Origin: TTA-H9 sp002071415
GTDB taxonomy: Bacteria > Bacteroidota > Bacteroidia > Bacteroidales > TTA-H9
Direction: 5' to 3'
Assembly (NCBI GenBank): GCA_035411425.1
Contig: DAONSX010000071.1
Location: forward strand, 1-9,507
Length of the DNA stretch: 9,507 bases
Made by a program: the position numbers and the translations under genes. Shown here one piece after another: positions 1-7,024 of the stretch. How positions within the stretch are numbered: position 1 is the first letter of the stretch; each line of letters begins with the position of its first letter. The notes beneath the pieces are model-generated. The model was given only the letters and a program-made list of their open reading frames with translations. It did not search any database and was not told the DNA's origin.

Positions 1-103
1 ATTATTTTATCTTTTTTGAAATTATATTACCTAATTTTGGAGGGTTTAGGTTTAAACATTTGGGGAAAAATAATTTACAGTCGATAGATAAAAAAAGAAA
101 AAT
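1..103. other. A/T-rich non-coding stretch downstream of the WtpA-like gene
   Basis: No coding region is visible here. On the minus strand the only ATG (57-59) opens a frame that stops after about ten codons, so no gene continues leftward from inside this stretch. It contains an isolated GTTTAAAC palindrome (51-58) and an A-rich run around 90-103, which reads as a T-rich run just after the stop codon of the minus-strand gene. I found no convincing GC-rich stem in front of it, so I do not call an intrinsic terminator. Any permease or ATPase partner of the neighbouring binding protein would have to lie to the left of the window. Confidence 0.6.
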
Positions 104-1096
104 TCAGCGAAAAAATTGTCCATTGCATGGTTGGCTTGCCGAAAGGCTATCGAGGGGATAACAAATAAGTGGGTCTAATGCAGGCTGACCATTGGCTTCG
201 AAAACAGCCAAGCCTTCTTTGGGTGATAAGAATTCATCGAGATACAACAGGGCAAGTTTCTTATGGGGTGCATTTCTAATAAGTGTGATGCCGTAAACCA
301 TAGGACTGCCATATACTAATTGTTTTTCTCCTGGTTTTTTACCACTGACACTCACGACTGCTTTTGCATACTCAGAAGCCAACAAAGGATTGGAAAGATT
401 GATTTCAGGTGGTAGCGAAATGAATTTCAAATGATGTTGAAGGGCGACAGAACGATAAATGAATATATAATCAAGGCTGCCCGACTGCAATAAGGCCAAA
501 AGATCCATTTCTTTTGGCCGGATATATTTCTGATTCTTCGAAGCCAGAATTTTGGCTAGCTCAGGGCGGTGGTAATATGATGCCGCAAGCTGAAAGGTGA
601 ACAAAGTTCGATACCCGCAAGGGTCGGAATCAGGATCGGAACGGCCGTAATTCACGTCTTTTTTCAATAATATATCTGGCCAGTTTTGTGCGGAGATTTG
701 TCGATGGTATCTCGAGGTTTCAGTGAAAGCTATGACCATTTCGTTGGTAGCGAAGCCAATCCAACCTTCTACGTATTCAGGGTAAAGCATGCTTTCAATC
801 ACGTCGATATCCGAGCTAATCAAAATATCACAGGGTTTTTCGAGTTCGGTTACCTTTTTTGCACACTCCCGGCTACCGCATATTTCGTGAAGGATTTTCA
901 CCCTCGGATGTTTTTTTTCGAAACTATCTGCGATAACTCTCACCGGACGGGTAACGCTCCCGGCATGAAAAATTATCAGTGTGCCATCGGTCCCCGCATC
1001 ATCCACACTTGATCGACTGGAAGGTGAAGGAGCTCTATTACAGGCTGATATCATAAATATAAATAAAAGCCCGTTTGCAATCAATAGATTTTTCAT
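104..1096 (-). CDS. wtpA: WtpA/ModA-family tungstate/molybdate-binding lipoprotein
   Basis: This is a solute-binding lipoprotein of the WtpA/ModA class, which captures tungstate or molybdate and delivers it to an ABC permease. Residues 1-19 form a lipoprotein signal with lipobox I-S-A-C (Cys19), followed by a Ser/Pro-rich linker. The mature fold starts at LIIFHAGSVTRP (40-51), the usual ligand loop. GRSDPDSDPCGYRT (151-164) is the family hallmark. DYIFIYRSVALQHH (209-222) and YGSPMVYGITL (262-272) follow, and NGQPALDP (302-309) resembles the usual C-terminus. At 330 residues it is full length. I prefer the ATG at 1096, because a start two codons upstream would need TTG and the ATG gives a normal MKN-type signal peptide. 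It begins 12 bp after the barrel gene, so it is probably co-transcribed with it. No permease or ATPase is in the window. Family assignment is firm; whether the ligand is tungstate, molybdate or something else is open, because position 213 is Ile where I expect a metal-coordinating Glu. Confidence 0.88.
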   Translation of the reverse strand: MKNLLIANGLLFIFMISACNRAPSPSSRSSVDDAGTDGTLIIFHAGSVTRPVRVIADSFEKKHPRVKILHEICGSRECAKKVTELEKPCDILISSDIDVIESMLYPEYVEGWIGFATNEMVIAFTETSRYHRQISAQNWPDILLKKDVNYGRSDPDSDPCGYRTLFTFQLAASYYHRPELAKILASKNQKYIRPKEMDLLALLQSGSLDYIFIYRSVALQHHLKFISLPPEINLSNPLLASEYAKAVVSVSGKKPGEKQLVYGSPMVYGITLIRNAPHKKLALLYLDEFLSPKEGLAVFEANGQPALDPLICYPLDSLSASQPCNGQFFR

Positions 1097-1108
1097 AAAC
1101 AAACCCGG

Positions 1109-2818
1109 TTAAAAAGAATAAGTAATTCCCGCCATCACATTGAAGGCATGTACAGGATAATTGTACCAGCGTTGATAATTCCCACCCGTAATGTTATTGA
1201 AATTGGTGAAAGTCGAAAACTTAGGATTAATGCGATACTCGAGCCCTATATTCAAGTCGAGGAATGGATCGAGTTTCAGGGGTTCAGATTCTTTCCATTT
1301 CCCATTTTGCTTTTCGAAAATATTGGCATAGGTCATACTCTGGAAGTATATTATGGGTTTCACAATAAATTTCTGCCCAATTACAAAACGTCCATTTGCA
1401 TAGACCATAAATTCTGGAACATGCCACGGTTTATGCAGATTTTCCAACGAATAGGAGGAATAATTGAGTCCAAGAACAAAGATGATGTTTTCCTGTTTAT
1501 GAAATGATATTTCTGCATTTACCTTGAGAACGCTTCCGCTGTCGTAAATGGCAGTGAATTGATTATATAATGGGACAGTGGTATCGTTGATGAAAAACGC
1601 CTGATTTTTAAAATTAGAAGTGCTTATGCTGGCACTCAACCCAACATAACGTCCAAGGTTGGAACTCAGCCCACCATAAAACTCGAAGGAATTTTTCCTG
1701 AAATTAAAAGGAACATAGCTCGAAATGAAAGGATTGATCGTACTAAACTGGTTCAAATTGTTTCGGCAGATATCGCCCTTAATCCCTATATAAGCTTTCA
1801 GAACTTCCTTGACGATGGTCAAACTACCTTTCAGCTCAGGGAAAACATGGACTTTAGTATCCCCACTATCCACAGTTATTGATGTATTTAAACCTGCATA
1901 CAATTCATATTCATCAATTTGCGTACTGAAATAAGGATGGAAACTGATGAGGCCTGTTCGATCATCGGGATAAATATCCCATTGATTGTTCCAAAAGCTT
2001 GCCTCCAGCCCTAGCCCGATGTTGTCGTTGCTTCGGGCAGAAAGAATGGAATTGGTAAATTGAATATTGCCAAAATATGAGAGATTCAGTTCGGAAGTGC
2101 CATATTTATCTTCCATCCACAAAGCATCGAGCCTCGAATCAAAATAGAAAGGGTCGTGGTTAGAAACATTTTTCTTTAGTTCAATATTTCCACATAGTCG
2201 TGTATATACTTGTTTTGTAATACTTGTATCTGAATTTGCCGGAAGTGAAAATTTGGCCGGATTAAATCCATACCAGTGAAGCATGTTCCTTTGAAAATTT
2301 ATTCCTCCATTCCATGCAAGATTTTTCCCTATGGTTTTTCCATAGATTTCGGCCAGATTATCGCTAAATGACGATTCACCATAATCTTCTAAATCGGCTT
2401 GGGCGGAAAGATGCCTGTAATGAATTCCGAAGGCAGTACGCTTGGATTGCGGAATATTGGCATAAAAATCGGCATAAGGGTTGAGGAGGCTTCCCATACC
2501 TAATCGAAGATAATTTTTTAGATACATTGCATCGCTTTCGGCTTGAACTTTTTGCGCCTCGATAGAATAAAGCGGAAAGGAAAAATGCAAAGGCCTCGAG
2601 ATAATTTGATATTCCATGGGTTTGAGAATTATACTCGTATCTCTTAACATGGGATTTCTCAAAATCTTATTGGCATCGGAGATATGGGGAGTAAAACTTC
2701 CAATGATGGTTACTTCTTCAATCTGAGGATGCTGGCCAAAGCTTTTTTCGACGATGGGAAGCCACAAAAGAACCCCAATGGTCGTACTTAATTTCAAGAA
2801 AAGTTTTTTACTTATCAT
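1109..2818 (-). CDS. TonB-dependent-receptor-like outer-membrane beta-barrel protein
   Basis: This 569-residue protein belongs to a Bacteroidota family usually annotated as 'TonB-dependent receptor' and typically encoded next to a large TPR protein. A signal peptide occupies about residues 1-29 (ending FGQ). The mature start EEVTIIGSFTPHISDA (34-49), then YLRLGMGSLLNPYADFYA (103-120) and a long run of alternating aromatic/polar strands, match my recollection of that family. The chain ends in GITYSF, the terminal aromatic expected of an outer-membrane barrel recognised by BAM. I see no clear carboxypeptidase-like domain or full plug domain; the roughly 70-residue N-terminal segment is too short for a standard plug, and the protein is shorter than ordinary TonB receptors (about 700-1000 residues). 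It starts 28 bp after the TPR gene and ends 12 bp before the WtpA-like gene. The transported substrate, if any, is unknown; a structural or assembly role is equally possible. Confidence 0.8.
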   Translation of the reverse strand: MISKKLFLKLSTTIGVLLWLPIVEKSFGQHPQIEEVTIIGSFTPHISDANKILRNPMLRDTSIILKPMEYQIISRPLHFSFPLYSIEAQKVQAESDAMYLKNYLRLGMGSLLNPYADFYANIPQSKRTAFGIHYRHLSAQADLEDYGESSFSDNLAEIYGKTIGKNLAWNGGINFQRNMLHWYGFNPAKFSLPANSDTSITKQVYTRLCGNIELKKNVSNHDPFYFDSRLDALWMEDKYGTSELNLSYFGNIQFTNSILSARSNDNIGLGLEASFWNNQWDIYPDDRTGLISFHPYFSTQIDEYELYAGLNTSITVDSGDTKVHVFPELKGSLTIVKEVLKAYIGIKGDICRNNLNQFSTINPFISSYVPFNFRKNSFEFYGGLSSNLGRYVGLSASISTSNFKNQAFFINDTTVPLYNQFTAIYDSGSVLKVNAEISFHKQENIIFVLGLNYSSYSLENLHKPWHVPEFMVYANGRFVIGQKFIVKPIIYFQSMTYANIFEKQNGKWKESEPLKLDPFLDLNIGLEYRINPKFSTFTNFNNITGGNYQRWYNYPVHAFNVMAGITYSF

Positions 2819-2846
2819 ATTTTCAATGGGTTTGTCGAAATGAGAA

Positions 2847-5800
2847 TTATTGAACAGGGGGGAGATTATTCAAGCGGTTTTGAGCCTCTTTGCGCAAGTC
2901 TTCTCCCTTATAATTATCGATGATGCTTTGCAGAGTTTGCCTAGCCTGAAAGATATTACCATTTGCAGCATAAATATCTGAAAGGAGAATAAATCCCTTC
3001 ACTCTCCAATAATCAGCGGAAGGATAATTATTGATAAGCTGAAAAGTCATTTTTTCTGCATTGGATAAATCGTTGCGGTTGAATGTTATCAAGGAAAGAT
3101 GATATTGAGCTTCTGCTGCGGCTTCCGACTGTGTAAGCCGTGTTATGATACCAAATTCTTTTTCGGCCAGAGGAATATTATTCAGATGAAAAGCCGCACG
3201 TCCCATATATAAATGAGCTTCAACCAGAAGGTTGTGGGTTACTTTTTCCGATTTCATCAATTGATTAGCGGCATCTATTACGGCGTTCATTTCACCAAGC
3301 TGATAAAAACAGCGCATTTGGCCAGCAAAGGCTTCGGTAAGAGAATTCTTGTCGGCCGCAACAGATTCTAGACGTTGGTAATGTTCGAGGGCTCGAGTAT
3401 AATCTTTTTGCATGAAGCGAAGCTGTGCCGCATAACTCGAAGCACGATCCATGAAGGGATTGCCCGGCCTTAAAGTTACATTTTCATAAGCTTGAAGGGC
3501 CCCAGAACTATTGCCTGTCCTTCGGGCACATTCCCCAATGTAAAACCACGCGTTCGCCGAAAATCTTCCCTGAGGATTATTTCTTACATATTGATAAAAT
3601 CCTTCCGTAGCCGATTTACAATCGCCTTTCTGATATTGATTTTCGGCCGCTACATAAATCAGGGAGTCTTGTCCCGACATTAAAAGTTCAGCATTGGGCA
3701 CAGTTTTCAGATACGACAGGTATTCATCTACCCGATTCATTTCTACATAAATATTACTGATGGCCACCAGTGCTTCCTGAGCATCAGACGTACCGGGATA
3801 TTTATTGACTACTGCCTTTAATTCTACCAGGGCTTTTTCATTCTGATTGTCGTTATAATAAATCATCCCTTTCTTTAGCATGGATTTGCTCACATAATTG
3901 CTCTTAGGATATTTATTGATAATCTGGTCGAGGTAACCTAAAGCATCATTGTTCTTGTTGATAAGAAGAGAGGTGAGGGCTAATTCGTAGTAAGCCGCTG
4001 GATTGTATGGAGAGCGCGGATATTTGGAGATTAAATTTTTCAGCGTAGCAATTTTTTCCTGAAACTGTTTTTGAACACCTTGCGAAAGAGCAATCTGATA
4101 CAGGGCATAATCGGCTTCAGTACTTCCATTGTTATAAGCTTTCTGATAATATTTAATGGCTTCGGTATAATTTCGACCAATAAAAAAGCAATCCCCAATT
4201 CTCAGGTAAGCATCATTGATCATGGCTTTATCGTTGCCTTGATAAGTAGAAAGGAATTTTCTAAACGAGACCGAAGCCTCATCGTATTGACTCAATTTAA
4301 ACTGTGCATACCCGATGTTATAGTGCACGGAGGTGTATTCAGGAATATCGACGGCGCCCGCGCTTAGTAAAAATTTATGATAAGCCTTGAGAGCCGAAAC
4401 ATAATCGCCTGTTCGATAAATGGCTTCGGCAGTCCAATATAGAGCCTGAAGCCGTATGGTTTTGTCGAAATCCATACCAGCAGCTTCTTGCAGATAATGA
4501 ATGGCTTCCTGATACTTATTTTCATTGAACGATTCTATGCCAAGATAATAAAGGATGCGTTGCTGAGCAGTTTTAATCCATATGTCTTTAAACTTAATGT
4601 TTTCGATGGCTTCGAGCGCTTGCTTGTAATTTTTGCTGATGAGAGCAAGGTTTATGAGATATTGATTGGCCTCATCGGTGCGATGCGATTCGGGGAACTC
4701 GGTCAGATATTTTTTTAATGCCGAGATGGATTCATTATATGGATCGGAAGCCAATTCATAAGAAAGTTTAGCATAATTGAACAGAGCATCTTCACGCGAT
4801 GTTTGGTTGTACGATAACTGATAAGCTGTATAGAATGCATTCTGAGCAAAATCTTTCTGTCCGGTCTTCAAGTAACAATCGCCCAAGTGATACCATGCAT
4901 TTTGAGATAGGGAGTCCTTTCCCTGGGCAGCAATCTGAAAATAGGAAATGGCTTCCTCGAAAAGATTAGATTTGTAGGCTGCATAAGCCAAACTATAAGC
5001 CTGTGCTCTGTCAGGCTTGGCTTTGGTAAGCTGCTCGTGCATCAACAGATATTCATAGGCTTTGGAATAATTCTCAAGTTGCAAGTAAGCATCTCCAATC
5101 ATTCGGGCAATGTCGGCTTTCTGCCTACCCAAGGTGTTTTCGAGCAAAGGAGAAGCGGTTTGCAAAAGCTCTTCATATTTTCCTTGACGATAGTATATTT
5201 GGGCAATGTAATAAGGTATAACCGATTTATAATCAGGATGGTTTATTAATTTATCGAACTCTTGCAGGGCATTTTCATATTTCCCCTGTTTATATAGTAT
5301 GTGGCCATAGTAATATGAAGCTTGATCGGCATAGATATGATTCCCGTCCTTAATCTCATAAAAATAGTTTTTGGCACGTTCCATATCTCCCACCAAAAAC
5401 CTGCAATATCCAGCTTTGAAATAGAATTCGGGCAGATGCGAAGGGGGTAGCTCGTAGGTATCTGTTTCCGTAAATAACTGATCAGCCGACTTGAAGTCCT
5501 TATTATTGAAAAGAAAGCAAGCTCGATAAAATTTCACTTGGTTTATTTTATCGCTCGTAGGATATTTTTGGATGAAATTCATCAACTGCTGGCCAGCATC
5601 AGGGTTTTTGTTCTTAAAAGAACAAACCGCCGAATAATAGTTGGCGAGCATCTTCTTCTCAGCATTGGTATTTTTGGAAATTTGCTCGAAAATATGTTGT
5701 GCTGCTCCATACTTTTCTCTTTCGAAAAGCTCGATGGCCGTTTGCCATTGAATCTCATCATCAATCAAAGAATATGATTTTTGGGCTTTAATTGGAATAA

Positions 5801-5849
5801 AAAATATTGAAAGGCACACCCCGCAAGCAATAAAAACAAGTTTTTTCAT
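2847..5849 (-). CDS. Large exported tetratricopeptide-repeat protein
   Basis: This 1000-residue protein consists almost entirely of TPR helical hairpins behind a signal peptide (about 1-22, MKKLVFIACG to PIKAQ), so it should sit in the periplasm. Typical units include AWYHLGDCYLKTGQKDFAQN, AYLRIGDCFFIGRNYTEAIK, AYYELALTSLLINKNNDALG and a C-terminal LLSDIYAANGNIFQARQTL. The spacing of 34 or so residues and the recurring 'YP(K/R/G)S' turns suit TPRs that follow one another to form a solenoid. Such proteins are often labelled 'TPR protein, putative component of TonB system' in Bacteroidota because they are paired with the barrel encoded immediately downstream, as here. They act as protein-interaction scaffolds; no enzymatic domain is seen. 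The ATG at 5849 gives a good signal peptide. The upstream 91-bp gap to rlmH has no promoter I trust. Its partner and precise function are unknown. Confidence 0.87.
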   Translation of the reverse strand: MKKLVFIACGVCLSIFFIPIKAQKSYSLIDDEIQWQTAIELFEREKYGAAQHIFEQISKNTNAEKKMLANYYSAVCSFKNKNPDAGQQLMNFIQKYPTSDKINQVKFYRACFLFNNKDFKSADQLFTETDTYELPPSHLPEFYFKAGYCRFLVGDMERAKNYFYEIKDGNHIYADQASYYYGHILYKQGKYENALQEFDKLINHPDYKSVIPYYIAQIYYRQGKYEELLQTASPLLENTLGRQKADIARMIGDAYLQLENYSKAYEYLLMHEQLTKAKPDRAQAYSLAYAAYKSNLFEEAISYFQIAAQGKDSLSQNAWYHLGDCYLKTGQKDFAQNAFYTAYQLSYNQTSREDALFNYAKLSYELASDPYNESISALKKYLTEFPESHRTDEANQYLINLALISKNYKQALEAIENIKFKDIWIKTAQQRILYYLGIESFNENKYQEAIHYLQEAAGMDFDKTIRLQALYWTAEAIYRTGDYVSALKAYHKFLLSAGAVDIPEYTSVHYNIGYAQFKLSQYDEASVSFRKFLSTYQGNDKAMINDAYLRIGDCFFIGRNYTEAIKYYQKAYNNGSTEADYALYQIALSQGVQKQFQEKIATLKNLISKYPRSPYNPAAYYELALTSLLINKNNDALGYLDQIINKYPKSNYVSKSMLKKGMIYYNDNQNEKALVELKAVVNKYPGTSDAQEALVAISNIYVEMNRVDEYLSYLKTVPNAELLMSGQDSLIYVAAENQYQKGDCKSATEGFYQYVRNNPQGRFSANAWFYIGECARRTGNSSGALQAYENVTLRPGNPFMDRASSYAAQLRFMQKDYTRALEHYQRLESVAADKNSLTEAFAGQMRCFYQLGEMNAVIDAANQLMKSEKVTHNLLVEAHLYMGRAAFHLNNIPLAEKEFGIITRLTQSEAAAEAQYHLSLITFNRNDLSNAEKMTFQLINNYPSADYWRVKGFILLSDIYAANGNIFQARQTLQSIIDNYKGEDLRKEAQNRLNNLPPVQ

Positions 5850-5940
5850 GGAATTAAGTTCTTGAGATTAATTAAAACCAGAATAAATTAGATTTACATA
5901 AAGAAACGGATTCGAAGGTTTCATATTTTATGATTTTCGT
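5850..5940. other. Intergenic gap between rlmH and the TPR gene
   Basis: This gap separates two minus-strand genes. It is A/T-rich. A weak dyad (GAAAC at 5903-5907 and GTTTC at 5918-5922) surrounds a TTCGAA. I find no TAnnTTTG element on the minus strand and no GC-rich terminator stem, so I cannot say whether the TPR operon has its own promoter or is read through from rlmH. The gap is long enough for a promoter. Confidence 0.4.
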
Positions 5941-6414
5941 TCAGGAATGATTATAAGGCTCATGATTCAATATGGTTAAGGCTCTGTATAATTGTTCCAC
6001 AAAGATAAGGCGGACCAGTTGATGCGGGAAGGTTAAGAGGGAAAGGCTCATTATTTCGTTGGCTCTTTGTTTTATGCGTTGGTGAAAACCATAAGGACCG
6101 CCAATCACAAAAGTTAGATTCTTTATCCCTGCGTTCATTCTGTTTTGTAGAAATTGAGCAAATCCCACAGAAGTAAATTCCTTTCCATGTTCATCGAGTA
6201 AGACCACAAAAGCTTCAGGTTCGAGATTTTTTTCTAAAAGCGAGGCTTCTGCTTCGAGCTGGCGATTTTTGTCATACTTATAATTTATTTTTGTTGAAGG
6301 TATCTCATAACGAGCATAAGGAAGATAATGCATAATACGTTTTTCGTATATTTGGCAACCATCTTCCACATAGGCCTCATCAGTTTTCCCGATCGCTATT
6401 AAGTTAATCTTCAT
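5941..6414 (-). CDS. rlmH: 23S rRNA (pseudouridine1915-N3)-methyltransferase RlmH
   Basis: RlmH is the small SPOUT-class enzyme that methylates N3 of pseudouridine 1915 in helix 69 of 23S rRNA on assembled ribosomes, using S-adenosylmethionine; it works as a homodimer. The 157-residue length matches the family. Visible hallmarks are the start MKINLIAIGK (1-10), LLDEHGKEFTS (72-82), FVIGGPYGF (102-110, the SAM-binding trefoil-knot loop), and LSLLTFPHQLVRLIFVEQLY (124-143, knot region). The C-terminus is NHEPYNHS, whereas family members typically end in a PYH-type motif (PYHRE in E. coli), so the penultimate-region His appears replaced by Asn155. The ATG at 6414 is the natural start. It is the first gene of the leftward group and is divergent from the DUF4783 gene across a 178-bp region. 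Confidence 0.95.
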   Translation of the reverse strand: MKINLIAIGKTDEAYVEDGCQIYEKRIMHYLPYARYEIPSTKINYKYDKNRQLEAEASLLEKNLEPEAFVVLLDEHGKEFTSVGFAQFLQNRMNAGIKNLTFVIGGPYGFHQRIKQRANEIMSLSLLTFPHQLVRLIFVEQLYRALTILNHEPYNHS

Positions 6415-6475
6415 AAGTAAAATTTAGAGCAAGTGCGAAATTATGATTTTTCGACCTTATTGTATTGAATTCCTC

Positions 6476-6496
6476 ATGGTAATCATATTTTACCAT
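6476..6496. repeat. Perfect 7-bp inverted repeat, operator-like
   Basis: ATGGTAA (6476-6482) and its exact reverse complement TTACCAT (6490-6496) flank a 7-base spacer TCATATT. The final T of the right arm is the first base of the TAAATTTG promoter element, so a protein bound here would cover the promoter spacer. Arm length, symmetry and position fit an operator for a dimeric regulator. Arms do not extend further (6475 C against 6497 A). As RNA it would be a weak A/T-rich stem, so a DNA site is the more natural reading. No regulator gene is adjacent. Confidence 0.45.
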
Positions 6497-6503
6497 AAAT
6501 TTG
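6496..6503 (+). promoter_or_regulatory. Bacteroidota -7 promoter element (TAAATTTG)
   Basis: TAAATTTG matches the Bacteroidota primary sigma factor consensus TAnnTTTG at every defined base. It faces the DUF4783-nadC-yihY group and would start transcription near 6509-6511, giving a leader of about 82-85 bases. A TTG at 6465-6467 is too far upstream (28 bp spacing against the usual roughly 19-21), so the -33 element is missing or degenerate, perhaps because the inverted repeat occupies that space. Confidence 0.5.
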
Positions 6504-6592
6504 CTCATTTTCGCAACCAATGCTTATGGCACTTTTATTGTAATATAAACCGTTTCAGAATTTCTTTCATTATTCATTAATTCGAAAGGGGC

Positions 6593-7000
6593 ATGAAGAT
6601 ATTATTACAAAAAGAATTTTTGCTGTTTCTGGCGATTTTTTCAGGCTTTTCGGCTTCTGTTTGTGCCCAGAATAACCAGGCTGTGATTGTAAAAGCTATT
6701 TCGGATGGCGATGCACATGAATTGGTAAAGTATTTTCATACTATGGTCAATTTAGCCATTCCCGGAAGCGAAGGTGTATATAACCGTAATCAGTCGGAAG
6801 CACTTTTGCAGAAATTCTTCAGTCAGAATGAAGTATTATCATTCAAGGTAAAGCACGAAGGACGATCGAACGAAGGAACACGTTTTCTTATTGGCAAAAT
6901 GAATTGCCCTACTAAAATTTATAATCTGTATTATTTAATGAAGGAGATGGAGGGGAAATACTGGATTATCCAGTTCCAATTAGAACCATTCGAAGAATGA
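6593..7000 (+). CDS. DUF4783 family exported protein
   Basis: This 135-residue protein matches the Bacteroidota-specific DUF4783 family, which I recognise from its layout and from its habitual place beside nadC and rlmH. A signal peptide occupies about 1-26 (hydrophobic core FLLFLAIFSGFS, end VCAQ), so the mature domain of some 109 residues is periplasmic or membrane-associated. The body starts with an AISDGDAHELVKYF helix and the conserved segment NLAIPGSEGVYNRNQ, and finishes in strands ending with KYWIIQFQLEPFEE; this arrangement resembles an NTF2/SnoaL-like cone fold, though I cannot verify that. No catalytic residues are known. The ATG at 6593 follows a purine-rich AAAGGGG (6585-6591) that is close for a Shine-Dalgarno. 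The gene precedes nadC by 24 bp and is probably co-transcribed with it. Function unknown. Confidence 0.85.
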   Translation: MKILLQKEFLLFLAIFSGFSASVCAQNNQAVIVKAISDGDAHELVKYFHTMVNLAIPGSEGVYNRNQSEALLQKFFSQNEVLSFKVKHEGRSNEGTRFLIGKMNCPTKIYNLYYLMKEMEGKYWIIQFQLEPFEE

Positions 7001-7024
7001 TTCTCAAGAAACATTGAAATTAAA

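Larger units (their letters stand above)
6415..6592. promoter_or_regulatory. Divergent intergenic control region between rlmH and the DUF4783-nadC group
   Basis: This 178-bp A/T-rich stretch lies between two genes pointing away from each other, so it should hold promoters for both directions. The rightward side has a strong TAAATTTG element and a palindrome, listed separately. For rlmH the best leftward candidate is TAATTTCG (minus strand, 6443 down to 6436), one mismatch from TAnnTTTG and about 20 bp from the ATG, but no TTG-type -33 element stands in the right place. No small ORF is credible here. Confidence 0.6.

Noticed and set aside
80..110. T-rich run (minus strand) after the WtpA-like gene as an intrinsic terminator
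   Set aside because: No stem of reasonable stability precedes it; the flanking A/T blocks do not pair well.
686..1012. Plus-strand open frame of 108 codons inside the WtpA-like gene
   Set aside because: It lies wholly antisense to a well-recognised gene, has no signal of a protein family, and its composition follows from the opposite strand.
1148..1507. Plus-strand open frame of 119 codons opposite the barrel gene
   Set aside because: Antisense shadow of a convincing beta-barrel gene; no domain and no plausible ribosome-binding site.
2847..5849. Internal DNA repeats in the TPR gene as a tandem-repeat or CRISPR-like array
   Set aside because: The periodicity is at the protein level (about 34 residues) with strongly diverged nucleotides; there are no identical repeats or uniform spacers.
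5903..5922. GAAAC/GTTTC dyad between rlmH and the TPR gene as a terminator or operator
   Set aside because: Only 5-bp arms with a 10-base spacer, no GC-rich stem and no following T-run on the relevant strand; such dyads are expected by chance in A/T-rich DNA.
6460..6467. TTG triplets as the -33 element of the TAAATTTG promoter
   Set aside because: The spacing of 28 bp or more is too long for the Bacteroidota promoter, so I left the -33 element uncalled.
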